Assembly: GCA_013407085.1 (NCBI GenBank) | Contig: JACCGJ010011312.1 | Coordinates: forward strand, 1-64,000 | Source of the DNA: Atriophallophorus winterbourni | Taxonomy: Eukaryota; Platyhelminthes; Trematoda; Plagiorchiida; Microphallidae | Reading direction: 5' to 3' | DNA: 64,000 nucleotides | Part shown: positions 1 through 7,699 of the stretch, in pieces | Layout: the number at the start of each line of letters is the position of its first letter | How positions within the stretch are numbered: position 1 is the stretch's first letter | The notes under the pieces: generated by a model | What the model was told of the DNA's origin: nothing | Seen by the model: the letters and a program-made list of their open reading frames with translations, nothing else | The model's database searches: none | Program-made: the position numbers and the translations under genes

Positions 1-241
1 TGCGGCTTTCACTGTCATGCATCATAACAGGCTTTTCTCGTCACTCCGCTTGACAACATACAAGGTTAAGCAAACACTCCAAGAAGATGCTTAGTACAAG
101 ACCGCTTTTGAACACGTTTTCGGGACATATCCTGAAGCGTAACTGGCTATTGCGATATCTGATCGGGGGACACCAGCCTGGAAGACGCGCTGCGCCGACT
201 TTGGAAAGGTTACTAGTAAGGGTTTTTAACTGTCTATGCCA
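1..241 (-). mobile_element. RTE-1 LINE, 3' end fragment
   Basis: The reverse complement of this stretch matches 56855-57095, the 3' end of the long RTE-1 copy at 53.9-57.3 kb. It covers the last ~55 codons of the RTE polyprotein (the LPGWC signature is readable on the minus strand) and about 60 bases past the stop. A one-base change after GWCP breaks the frame. The fragment is 5'-truncated at about 241, where similarity stops, and its 3' end lies off the left edge. It sits just downstream of a candidate splice donor, i.e. in a possible host intron. Confidence 0.85.
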
Positions 242-269
242 GTTAGAGGAACGACAAAATCCCACTCAC

Positions 270-463
270 GCTGGGTCGAATGAATGCACTTTATTTGCCG
301 CCGACACGAGACATCGTTCCAGGTTGCGAAGATCGATCTCCTCGGTGTATTTCAATCGGAAACGCCTATCTGCACGGAGGCAAGAAGGGATCGCGGAATT
401 GAGTAGCTGGTTGAGCACAGCCCCAAGCTCGCGGCGAGCCAAATCGACTTCACGCATCATATC
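270..463 (-). CDS. Candidate internal exon of an unidentified host gene (exon Z)
   Basis: On the minus strand a pyrimidine-rich tract ending in CAG (acceptor AG at 465-464) is followed by an open 194-base stretch and a strong GTGAGT donor at 269-264. The exon starts in phase 0 and encodes about 64 residues, charged and probably helical, beginning DMMREVDLARRELGAVLNQL and ending just before HSFDP. The frame meets a stop within the donor, as expected if the intron is real. An alternative is an unspliced small ORF from an ATG at 502. I do not recognise the protein family. It matches none of the repeats in the window, which is why a host exon is considered. Splicing is inferred only from consensus sites. 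Confidence 0.35.
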
Positions 464-1044
464 CTGGAATTGAGGAGGAGAGAAATGTATAACGATCATC
501 ATCCGAAATCCGCAAAAAATGGATAAAGTGATATTGCTTAAAACCCATTGGAACGAAGCGGTAGCTTTCAGTTTCGCATAGACGATGGTTCAGAAAAAGA
601 GAATTCGTGCGTCAGCTTAGGGTATTGCTGAAATTAACTTTCATGTGACTGAATCCACAGAGTCATTCGGCCAGCTACATCATCGCCATCATCATTAGGA
701 AATACAGATCTTGAGTCAGACAAAGCGCAGAGCCACGTCAAGCGGAACAGGCAAATAAGGAAACATGTGATAAGCAGGCAAGAGAAATGTACATTTTGAT
801 TCACCAAAATGGTACGACATACAAAGCTATACCCTACAAGAGAAAACGAATAATTCCTGCTAAACTCAGTTGTATCAGCTCCAGCCTGAGCAGCAACATC
901 AGAGAGTAACATACTAAATAGATGGGGAACAATGAAAGCGTAGAGACACTTGGATATGTGGCGACACTTTGAATGAAACATCCATTCAATCAAGTTTTGC
1001 GAACGAGCAGAACGGGATTAGCACAACAGCTTTCTTTTTGGCTT
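464..1044. other. Unassigned sequence
   Basis: No repeat family seen elsewhere in the window matches here. A minus-strand open frame covers 993-634 (119 codons from a TTG, first ATG a few codons in) and encodes a cysteine- and phenylalanine-rich, partly hydrophobic peptide. There is no recognisable domain and no convincing pair of splice sites, so it is not called as a gene. Confidence 0.3.
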
Positions 1045-1195
1045 TCAATACCACGCCTCATGACAAGCTTTCCACGTCACTCAACTTGAGTACACACACG
1101 ATCAAGCGGGCATTCCAAAAAATGCTTACTGCAAGACTCCGCTGAACAGAATTTTGAGGCGAGCCAATGCGATGTCGGATCGCGGGGACCAAAGA
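1045..1195 (-). mobile_element. Diverged RTE-1 3' end fragment
   Basis: Aligns by eye, with an internal deletion, to the RTE-1 tail at 1-190: shared blocks include the CACGTCACTC-like stretch, ATGCTTAGTACAAGACC-like stretch and the GCGATNTCNGATCG block. It is older than the fragment at 1-241 and is interrupted at its 5' side by SINE-1. Confidence 0.6.
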
Positions 1196-1420
1196 CAGGA
1201 AGTATCGGTATCAAAGCACAAGCCTGATCCAGACAAAGTGCCGCACAGCCAGAGACTGCGCGAGGGCTAAGATGCTGTCAGGTTGCCCAGGCATAGACAG
1301 ATATGAGGAAGAAAAAATAACAGGAAATGGTAGTGAGACCCCAGCTTGTTTCAGCATGCAGCTCGCTACCTCTGGCCTATGCCGTGTAACGGTTTAGCCA
1401 CCACAATGTTAGCGAGTATT
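1196..1420 (-). mobile_element. SINE-1, old degraded copy
   Basis: Contains the SINE-1 3' tail (GCACAAGCCTGATCCAG read on the plus strand), the central block with GGTAGTGAG and a degraded CTCGCTACC partner, and a decayed 5' end. Compared with the 6.5 and 7.5 kb copies it lacks the clean CACATCCGT 5' boundary, and no TSD is visible. Confidence 0.6.
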
Positions 1421-1718
1421 AGCGAACGCCACCAACATCAACTGAAGAACATTCCGTTCTAGCTAAAAAATCTATCAATTTGTTCCGCAAGCGAGATGGT
1501 ACGAATCTAAGACACTTTTATTGTTAGCAGTGAATAAACAATAAACAACTTAGCTTCTCATCCTTGGTCTGACGAAGCTTCTGTGTCAGAGGCAAAACGT
1601 TATCAAAACATGCTCTTACTGATTGCTTCCAAATTTCATTTTCGTGGCAAAGAGTATATTCGATCAGCCTTAAACATATTCCGTTAAACTTAGCTTATCA
1701 ATATGCCCATACTATTAC
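1421..1718. other. Unassigned AT-rich sequence
   Basis: No coding frame with a recognisable domain and no match to the other repeats in the window was seen. It lies between SINE-1 and candidate exon Y and would be intronic if that gene model holds. Confidence 0.3.
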
Positions 1719-1907
1719 TGCAGAGAGTTCATTTAGGACAGCATGCAGTTCAGCTGGGAATAATATGGGAATATAGATACACACTGGGTTCTCACAAACA
1801 GTACGCATCGATGGTGAAGCCAAAAGAAGCTTGGGTGCTTGTTTTGCTAACTGACGACTAACGTAGATTAAAGATTTGTATGGTCCGCGTAGGCAAAGGG
1901 TCCTTTG
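1719..1907 (-). CDS. Candidate internal exon of an unidentified host gene (exon Y)
   Basis: On the minus strand a pyrimidine-rich tract (CCGTTGTTTTGCCCGTCTC) ends in an AAG acceptor at 1910-1908; the following 189 bases (63 codons, phase 0 in and out) are open and end before a weaker GTAATA donor at 1718-1713. The peptide contains LAKQAPKLLLASPSMRTVC and CIYIPILFPAELHAVLNEL, which reads like folded protein, but no family is recognised. Its phase fits between candidate exons X (upstream, about 3.2 kb) and Z (downstream, 0.3-0.5 kb). The donor is poor and the call is weak; chance ORF is the main alternative. Confidence 0.22.
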
Positions 1908-2164
1908 CTTAAGAGACGGGCAAAACAACGGAAGTGCGGCGCACACTAAATTACCTCGACCGTAAAGTTGGACTTTTAAAAGTTATGCAGATGAAAAGGA
2001 GAATTTCTGTTCGAAGTGATTGAAAGTGACTGTTCAATAAGGTTCGTACAACCAACCAATGTTTAGATACAGAATCTGAGTAACACGTCTTGAGAAATGG
2101 ACCAAAAATCACCATGTGATTCTATAATTGAACATCGTGGTTCGTTGTAGGAACCCCATTGAAC
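1908..2164. other. Unassigned sequence
   Basis: No supported gene or repeat. The GC content rises sharply at about 2165 where the next repeat begins. Confidence 0.3.
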
Positions 2165-2835
2165 AGTGGGTTCCAAGGTTGTCACAGCCGGGGGCGGCAG
2201 TGGGGATGAGCTCCCACTGTCTATAAAATGCTCCCATATGGCGTGCGTCTCAAACAGCCTCTGACAACCAAGTCCAGCTCCTGGCCTGCACGTGGCGGAA
2301 CTGCTTCTACTGACAGGAGAAGGGGCGAAGGCGGATGACTGGCGCCTCAAAACCAGTTTGCTCCGGGTAGAAGGAGCTCGTCAGCCTGGGAGGGCAGTCC
2401 ATCGAAGGGAAAAAAACCCTTATTCCAAACCTCCGCTGCCTTGCGTCATACCCGATTGCGGGAAAGGCTTCGGGAGTGAACCCTGAGGAAAAATCCTTGC
2501 TGCCTTGCAGGTTGCACCTGGTCGTGCAAAGGCTAGAGAGGCGTACTCGAACAATCGCCGAGGCACTTCAAGAGAGGCGCAAGAACCCTCAAAATGGTCA
2601 CCGGCTTTCGTGAAGGAAAAAAACCGCTGCCTTGCGGGTAGACTTTTGAGTCAAAGGCTCCGGGTGGGGTCCCCTAAGCCAACCCCCTACTTCGACCTTG
2701 TCAATCGGGTAGTATGTCGCCTTCAACAAGAATCATGGAACCTACATTTTTCTTTCATCATGTACCCTCTTCATGGTATACTTGTTGGCACATCGTCTGT
2801 AAAGACTTGTGTAATAATAATAATAATATAATTAC
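2165..2835 (+). mobile_element. TAAR: GC-rich repeat with a (TAA)n tail
   Basis: GC-rich, non-coding block that ends in TAATAATAATAAT at about 2811-2826. The part around 2640-2715 (GGCTCCGGGTGGGGTCCCCTAA and AATCGGGTAGTATG) matches, in reverse complement, the repeat at 5700-6180 and its short relative at 7227-7390, all ending in a TAA-rich tail. The internal phrase CCGCTGCCTTGCGGGTAG occurs in variants several times in this copy (near 2440, 2500 and 2625), so the body is partly built of tandem sub-repeats. A tail of this type marks copying by a LINE; no coding frame is convincing. The 5' edge is approximate. Confidence 0.6.
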
Positions 2836-3122
2836 AAATATAACTTCTTTTATCACATATCCACGTTTTCAAGGCTCACTGAACCTGATCTTAATGTCTC
2901 CACCTGATGACGGCAAACAACCAGAAAGTGGTCGTGGTGTGTAAGGGATGGGGATGTGAGCAACACAATACATTTTATTCAAAGTACTTTATCATTATCA
3001 CTTTTGCGATGTTGGAGAATTTTGTGCGAGAACAGAGTTACAAAATGAAGAGGATTGTACCCCAAGTAGAGCAGAGGGTACAGTGAAATTTTGCAACACG
3101 AAAATCATAAATTCGTACTCAC
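2836..3122. other. Unassigned AT-rich sequence
   Basis: No repeat or coding match. On the minus strand it starts with the GTGAGT donor of candidate exon X at 3122-3117. Confidence 0.3.
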
Positions 3123-3215
3123 CATGCATTCGTCTTCCGACAAATTGTCATTGCACAAATGTGACTCATAGCAGTGAACTTTTGTAGAGGCGAGATAAAA
3201 ATCTAATAGCACATC
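3123..3215 (-). CDS. Candidate internal exon of an unidentified host gene (exon X)
   Basis: A 93-base minus-strand frame, phase 0 at both ends, encodes 31 residues starting DVLLDFYLASTKVHCYESHL and rich in acidic residues and cysteines. It ends directly before a near-consensus GTGAGTAC donor. The acceptor would be an AAG at 3220-3216. A stronger acceptor (TTTCTTGCCTTCACAG) lies upstream, exon start 3279; from there the open frame reads ARNVIFNRPVFWIEASS and then needs a one-base shift to join the downstream frame. Either the nearer acceptor is used, the exon carries a frameshift, or the assembly has an error. No family is recognised. Confidence 0.3.
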
Positions 3216-3689
3216 CTTATGCATGACGAAGAAGCTTCAATCCAAAATACTGGTCGGTTGAAAATCACATTACGAGCTGCTGTGAAGGCAAGAAATAACT
3301 AGATTACTTAGGAAAAACAACCACGAATAAGTAATCTGAAATGTATACATAAAAGGCTGGGTAGGATTCAGCGCTCAGAAAAGAAGTTCATACCAACAGT
3401 CATAAAATATTGCTTTTCTAAGTAGTTGACTAGATCTGGAACAGTGCCTCACAATGATACTTATTTGCACCTTCTGTTACGCATATGCTGTTGTCCAAAA
3501 TACAGAACTAGAGCCACTCAAAGTATTTCTAAAGTATAAGTTTCTGTTGTAAAAAACCAGAAGGTGCCATTCACAATCATTTTAAAATTTGACTCCTGAA
3601 ATCGGCACTATCTAACAAAAGAAGTTGGGTGGGTTCCACCGTGTCTCACGAAAGATCATCCTCATTATCGTTAAGAACAGGTCTATGGT
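3216..3689. other. Unassigned AT-rich sequence
   Basis: Apart from the possible upstream extension of candidate exon X (3216-3279), no gene or known repeat was seen. It ends at the tail of SINE-1. Confidence 0.3.
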
Positions 3690-3902
3690 ATGGTATGGTA
3701 TGAAAGCACAAGCCTGATAAAGGCAGTGCCGCACAGTCAGAGACTGCACGTGGGCTAAGATACTGTCAGGTTTCCCAGGCCTAGACAGATATGACAAAAG
3801 AAATGGTAGTAAGGCTCCAGGGTGTTTCAGTATGCAGCTCACAGCCGGTGGGCAATCAATTTAGGATGATATTAGCCGCACAGCACAGAAATACTGCACG
3901 AT
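3690..3902 (-). mobile_element. SINE-1 copy
   Basis: Minus-strand SINE-1 with the standard 5' boundary (GATTGCACATCCGT on the plus strand, ending near 3901) and a 3' tail made of GGTAT units (GGTATGGTATGGTATG at about 3688-3703). The GGTAGTGAG arm of the central hairpin is altered to GGTAGTAAG. No unambiguous TSD was found around this copy. Confidence 0.8.
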
Positions 3903-4089
3903 TGCACATCCGTGCACCACCTATACTGGTGGTAAGTGAAGGGATACGAGTCTGAACATTTCGTTTATTGTTTATAAATCTGTACAAGAGCTTGTTGTTT
4001 TCCAGGAATTGACCCGTGAGTTTAATTTGATGATCAAATTTGTCCTAGCGCACCAGTCCCGTGAAATGATTTCGTAATTTTCTACAAAA
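3903..4089. other. Unassigned sequence
   Basis: No repeat match. A GGTAAGTG donor-like site at about 3921 and a TTGTTGTTTTCCAG acceptor-like site at about 4003 occur on the plus strand, but no coding frame joins across them. Confidence 0.25.
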
Positions 4090-4165
4090 TTCCCAATCAT
4101 TTGGCAGTCTCTGACTGTGCGGCACTTTGCCTGGATCAGGCTTTTGCTTTCATACCATCATCATA
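4090..4165 (+). mobile_element. SINE-1 or LINE-G 3' tail fragment
   Basis: Short 5'-truncated copy carrying only the terminal part: CTGACTGTGCGGCAC, the GCCTGGATCAGGC stem-loop, then a CATACCATCATCATACCAT tail. It lies against the 3'-truncated edge of LINE-C. Confidence 0.7.
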
Positions 4166-5689
4166 CCATGTGTCAGTTTAAACTCAGTCCACGCGGCATT
4201 TCCACGGCACATCCATTTACGAGTTCTGCTCCGAATGAACGTGCCGGCGGTTTTTCGCACAACAGGTCTTGAGACTGAAGAAAGCTTCAACATTTGGTGC
4301 CACTTGGTAACAAAATCTTGTCAAGTTGAATCCGGAGTGTCTTCTAACATGAAGTCGAAGCTATTGGCGGCTACAACGTCATAGAAAGTGCTGTAGTCAG
4401 TGACCGTCCGTAACTGAGCGTCCTCATGGTTGAGGTAGTTAGCATAGCACACAAAGTCAAAAGTCAAAACTGTATGGTCGCTATTGCTTAACGGAGTTTA
4501 ACTCGAGATTTCGTCAATCATCAACTCCTCACTCGTCAGTAAGAGGTCCAATAGAGAAGGCTTGTCAGTTCCACGAAAACGTGTCGGTTCAATCACGTGG
4601 TTGTACAAAGGGTGACTTCCTATCATTTCATTCAGCTCCCAAGCAAAAGTATCGCGGGAGGGTTCAACAATCAAACTGGGTGAATTAAAATCTCCCATCA
4701 ACAAGACGTGACTGTGTTGCATTGATAAGGCGAATCGCAAGGAGTGTAATAGGTTGACGTCAACAACAGGTTGAGCATTTGGTGGACGGTAGATCACCGC
4801 CAGTAGAGCAGTCACTGTTTCTGAGCTGCAAGCGGCACCACATGGAATCTATGGTTTGCAGACGAATGTGAGATAGTAGTTCACAGTGGAGTGAGGAGTT
4901 ATGGTACAAGAGAATTCCATTACCCTTGGTGGGACGATCTTTCCGAATGACAATCATACCAGGAAGTGAAATGTCGGCGTCTGCAACGGAAGATGATAAC
5001 CATGTCTCAGTCACAGCTATCGCGTCGAAGTGTTGAGCAGCGTGTCGGACACGAAGTTCAGGATGTTTACTGAGTAGGCCTTGGGCGTTCGCAAAGAAAC
5101 ACTGCAGGCACACGCGTGATAGGGCGGAGTCTGCAGAGTTGTTTTGGACGTCCATTACGCCGATTATGAAAGGACAGACTAGGATAAAAAATTTGAAACA
5201 TCAACAATTTTATCGGCAGAATCACACTGAAGCTTGTCGATTCGCTCTTTATCGAGGGCAGAACGGAGGCGGATCTCGGAAGGTGCAAAACGTTTGTATC
5301 GGTACCAACTTTGTAACGCATCATTCACCATGGATTCTGATGGAAAAGTTACTTTGAGTATGCGGGGACCAGAGCTCTTGTAGCTGGGAGAAACAGCTAA
5401 TCGATTCAAACCAATCGTCAGAGTGTCAGCGATTTTACTTTGTTGTTGTATGAAACGCCACTGCTCGCATTCGTGTGTAGTGTTTTTTATTGACATCATC
5501 GCCATTTAGTTCTGGAACGCCATAAATAAAAACGCTTTTCTTGTCATTATCCAACTTCTAGATAAAGCTCGTTTCCTTCTTGGTTTGTCGTTCAACCCAT
5601 GACACGTACGGAAATATGCGGATGAGTGAATCGCTGTTGCGCAAAGTGTATGCAGAGAGTCAGACGGATTCAACATCCTCCAAGGATGT
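4166..5689 (-). mobile_element. LINE-C (CR1-like) fragment: end of ORF1 and endonuclease domain
   Basis: Minus-strand frames at 5505-5179 (ORF1 C-terminal part) and 5155-4498 (endonuclease) match the ORF1 and ORF2 of the LINE-C copies at 50.6-53.9 and 61.5-64 kb. The apurinic endonuclease-like domain shows the ETWL and GDFN motifs and the SHPLYNHV...PTR block. Further frame-shifted coding (DHTVLTFDF, then TEFKLT) can be followed down to about 4170. The endonuclease domain of CR1 LINEs nicks target DNA to prime reverse transcription. The reverse transcriptase is missing, and the 5' end is replaced at 5690 by the TAAR repeat. Non-functional. Confidence 0.85.
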
Positions 5690-5699
5690 TAGGGTGATG

Positions 5700-6180
5700 C
5701 GCAATTATTATTTATTATTATATTTGCACAATCTGATACAGATATAGTGCCGTTCAACATAAACAATGAGATGTACAAAGCGAGAAGGGGGGTACAAAGC
5801 GTTGTCATCGGCATCGTTGAACGTAGGCATGATACTACCCGGTTGCCTACACCGAAGTAGGGGAGATTTCGTTTAGGGGTCCCACCCCGAGCCTTTACCC
5901 ACAAGGCAGTGGAGCGAGAGAGGTTCGCACCTATCGGTGGCCGGTGACCGACGAAGCGGTTCATACGCCCTTTTCTGGGAATTTCCAGTTCGGAGCCCGA
6001 TAACCCCGAAATAGTCTGGGCTTACCAATATGTACTGATTTACGACGCCTGGACAAATGTACAATGTTCCCGGCCTCTGCAGAAACCTTCTTTGAGTCAA
6101 ATATGGTCTGTCACTGTTGTGCATCTTGCACCTGGTGAGTTTTGAAACAAGGCGAATTCGCCCCTGGCACATTGGTACAT
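5700..6180 (-). mobile_element. TAAR repeat copy, minus strand
   Basis: Reverse-orientation copy: its TAA-type tail is at 5703-5718 (plus strand ATTATTATTTATTATTA) and the body reaches about 6180. The 5710-5850 part is nearly identical to 7235-7388, and the GGGGTCCCACCCCGAG region matches the TAAR copy at 2.65 kb. No credible coding frame. It is inserted at the ORF1 end of LINE-C. Confidence 0.65.
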
Positions 6181-6184
6181 ATCA

Positions 6185-6890
6185 CAGTTAACACCTCATT
6201 GCAACGGAGGCTTGCTGCAGTGGTCACTCTCTTAACTGCTGTGAACTTGGCACGACAATTGCTTTCTAGAATCCCAGGAATCGTCTGAATGGTTGTGAAC
6301 GTAGAACCAATGGAGATCGCCCAGAAGCAGCAGTTGTACCAAATGTCGAAATAGGTAAGTTTACTTGTTCTACACAGTTAGAAACTGATGAAGTTTTGCA
6401 TGGAAATAGAGAAGAGAACTTGGCTTCAAGAATATCCAAGCGCCTTTTTTGTGTTTCGAAGGACTGCTTATGTTCATTGATCAGGTTGATCATATAACGT
6501 ATAAGTATTAAAGCACAAGCCTGATCCAGGCAAAGTGCCGTACAGTCAGAGACTGCACGTGGGCTGAGATACTGTCAGGTTGCTCAGGCCTAGACAGATA
6601 TGACAAAAGAAATAGAAATGGTAGTGAGACTCCAGCGTGTATTCGCATGCAGCTCACTACCGGCGGCCAATCAATTTAGCACGGTGTTAGCCACACAGCA
6701 CAGAAGTACTGCAGGATTGCACATCCGTATAAGCGGTGATTCTAGGCATTTCGCGTAAAACCACAGTTTGTTTTCGTTAAATAAATGTTCTTTGAGATCC
6801 TTCATCGATAACCCAGAACATTGAGTATGGTACCAGGTTGAGCAATTGCTGCATTCATTGCCATCTTTGACGGAACGGGAGCATTAGTTT
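6185..6890 (-). pseudogene. CR1-like LINE ORF1 fragment with PHD finger and coiled coil
   Basis: Minus-strand coding from about 6890 shows a PHD-type zinc finger (CSNCSTWYHTQCSGLS, then LWFYAKC) followed, across a SINE-1 insertion, by a helix-rich segment (INLINEHKQSFETQKRRLDI). The same order, PHD finger then coiled coil, is seen in ORF1 of LINE-C at 53.8-53.4 kb. CR1 ORF1 proteins are RNA-binding or chromatin-binding partners of the retrotransposition complex; the exact role here is inferred. Removing SINE-1 and one TSD copy brings the two coding pieces together near residues SPLIR/YM. Broken at both ends. Confidence 0.7.
6506..6725 (-). mobile_element. SINE-1 copy with 8-bp TSD
   Basis: Flanked by CGTATAAG at 6498-6505 and 6726-6733. 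The 3' half (AAGCACAAGCCTGATCCAGG on the plus strand) is shared with the 3' end of LINE-G at 36.7 and 38.1 kb; the 5' half is not. The centre carries a perfect 9-bp inverted pair GGTAGTGAG...CTCACTACC (about 6618-6661). No clear tRNA-type A and B boxes were recognised, so the promoter origin is unknown. Confidence 0.88.
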
Positions 6891-7440
6891 TTACCGTAGG
6901 TAAACTTATTCTTGTCGGTTTCATCGATGTTCATTTTGGTTGATGTTGTCCCTTTAGAAGACCGAGAGATTTCACTACGAGGATTTATAAGTGGAAAGTT
7001 TAACGAAAAACTAGAAAATTATCACATCCGAGAAGAATGCAAACTGCGCATACATACATCCTGCAGGTCCCCGAAGATTTGTATACCACTATACAAAACA
7101 GTCGTAAGACCACGTCGCGAGTATTGCATTCAAGCATGGCCACCCTATTCACAAAAAGTTATTGTCAAGCTTGAATGTGTCCAGCGCCTAGCTACTCTTA
7201 TAACTGAGGGGCAATCATTCAATAGTCAATTATTATTATTATTATTATTATATTTGCACAATCTGATACAGATATAGTGCCGTTTAACATAAACAATGAG
7301 ATGTACAAAGCGAGAAGGGGGGTACAAAGCGTTGTCATCGGCATCGTTGAACGTAGGCATGATACTACTCGGTTGCCTACACCGAAGTAGTCAATAGTAT
7401 ATTTTGGTACAAAAAGCTATGAGGTTAAAATAGAACAACA
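6890..7440 (+). mobile_element. LINE-B C-terminal fragment
   Basis: A plus-strand frame (about 6990-7216) reads CIPLYKTVVRPRREYCIQAW, a region after the reverse transcriptase that is also present in LINE-B at 27.64-27.72 kb. The coding is interrupted at 7227 by a TAAR insertion and resumes at 7391 for about 50 bases. It is a decayed remnant. Confidence 0.65.
7227..7390 (-). mobile_element. TAAR repeat, short 5'-truncated copy with 8-bp TSD
   Basis: A 164-bp insertion flanked by TCAATAGT at 7219-7226 and 7391-7398. It contains only the 3' end of TAAR (same sequence as 5703-5855) with a TAA-type tail at the low-coordinate side. 5' truncation plus TSD shows that TAAR moves by target-primed reverse transcription. 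Confidence 0.88.
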
Positions 7441-7455
7441 GGATAGTCAGCGCAG

Positions 7456-7686
7456 TATGTATGAATGCACAAGCCTGATCCAGGCAAAGTGCCGCACAGT
7501 CAGAGACTGCACGTGGGCTAAGATACTGTCAGGTTGCCCAGGCCTAGACAGATATGAGGGGGTAAATAGAAATAGAAATGGTAGTGAGACTCCAGCGTGT
7601 ACTCGCATGCAGCTCACTACCGTTGGCCAATCAATTTAGCACGATGTTAGCCGCACAGCACATAAATGCTGCACGATTGCACATCC
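7456..7686 (-). mobile_element. SINE-1 copy with 10-bp TSD
   Basis: Flanked by GTCAGCGCAG at 7446-7455 and 7687-7696. This is the cleanest SINE-1: 5' boundary at GGATGTGCAATCGTGCAG (minus strand), central inverted pair GGTAGTGAG...CTCACTACC at about 7579-7621, GCCTGGATCAGGC-type tail and a short ATACATAC-like terminus. Confidence 0.9.
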
Positions 7687-7699
7687 GTCAGCGCAGGGG

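Noticed and set aside
266..502. A complete 78-residue minus-strand protein from the ATG at 502
   Set aside because: A strong acceptor lies inside the frame and the stop lies inside a GTGAGT donor, so an internal exon is the better reading.
634..993. Hydrophobic minus-strand frame that might be a membrane protein
   Set aside because: It begins with a TTG, has no recognisable domain, and its splice-like sites are weak; left as unassigned sequence.
3921..4020. Plus-strand GGTAAGTG and TTGTTGTTTTCCAG look like an intron
   Set aside because: No coding frame continues on either side, and a further GTGAGT 10 bases after the acceptor would leave a 10-base exon.
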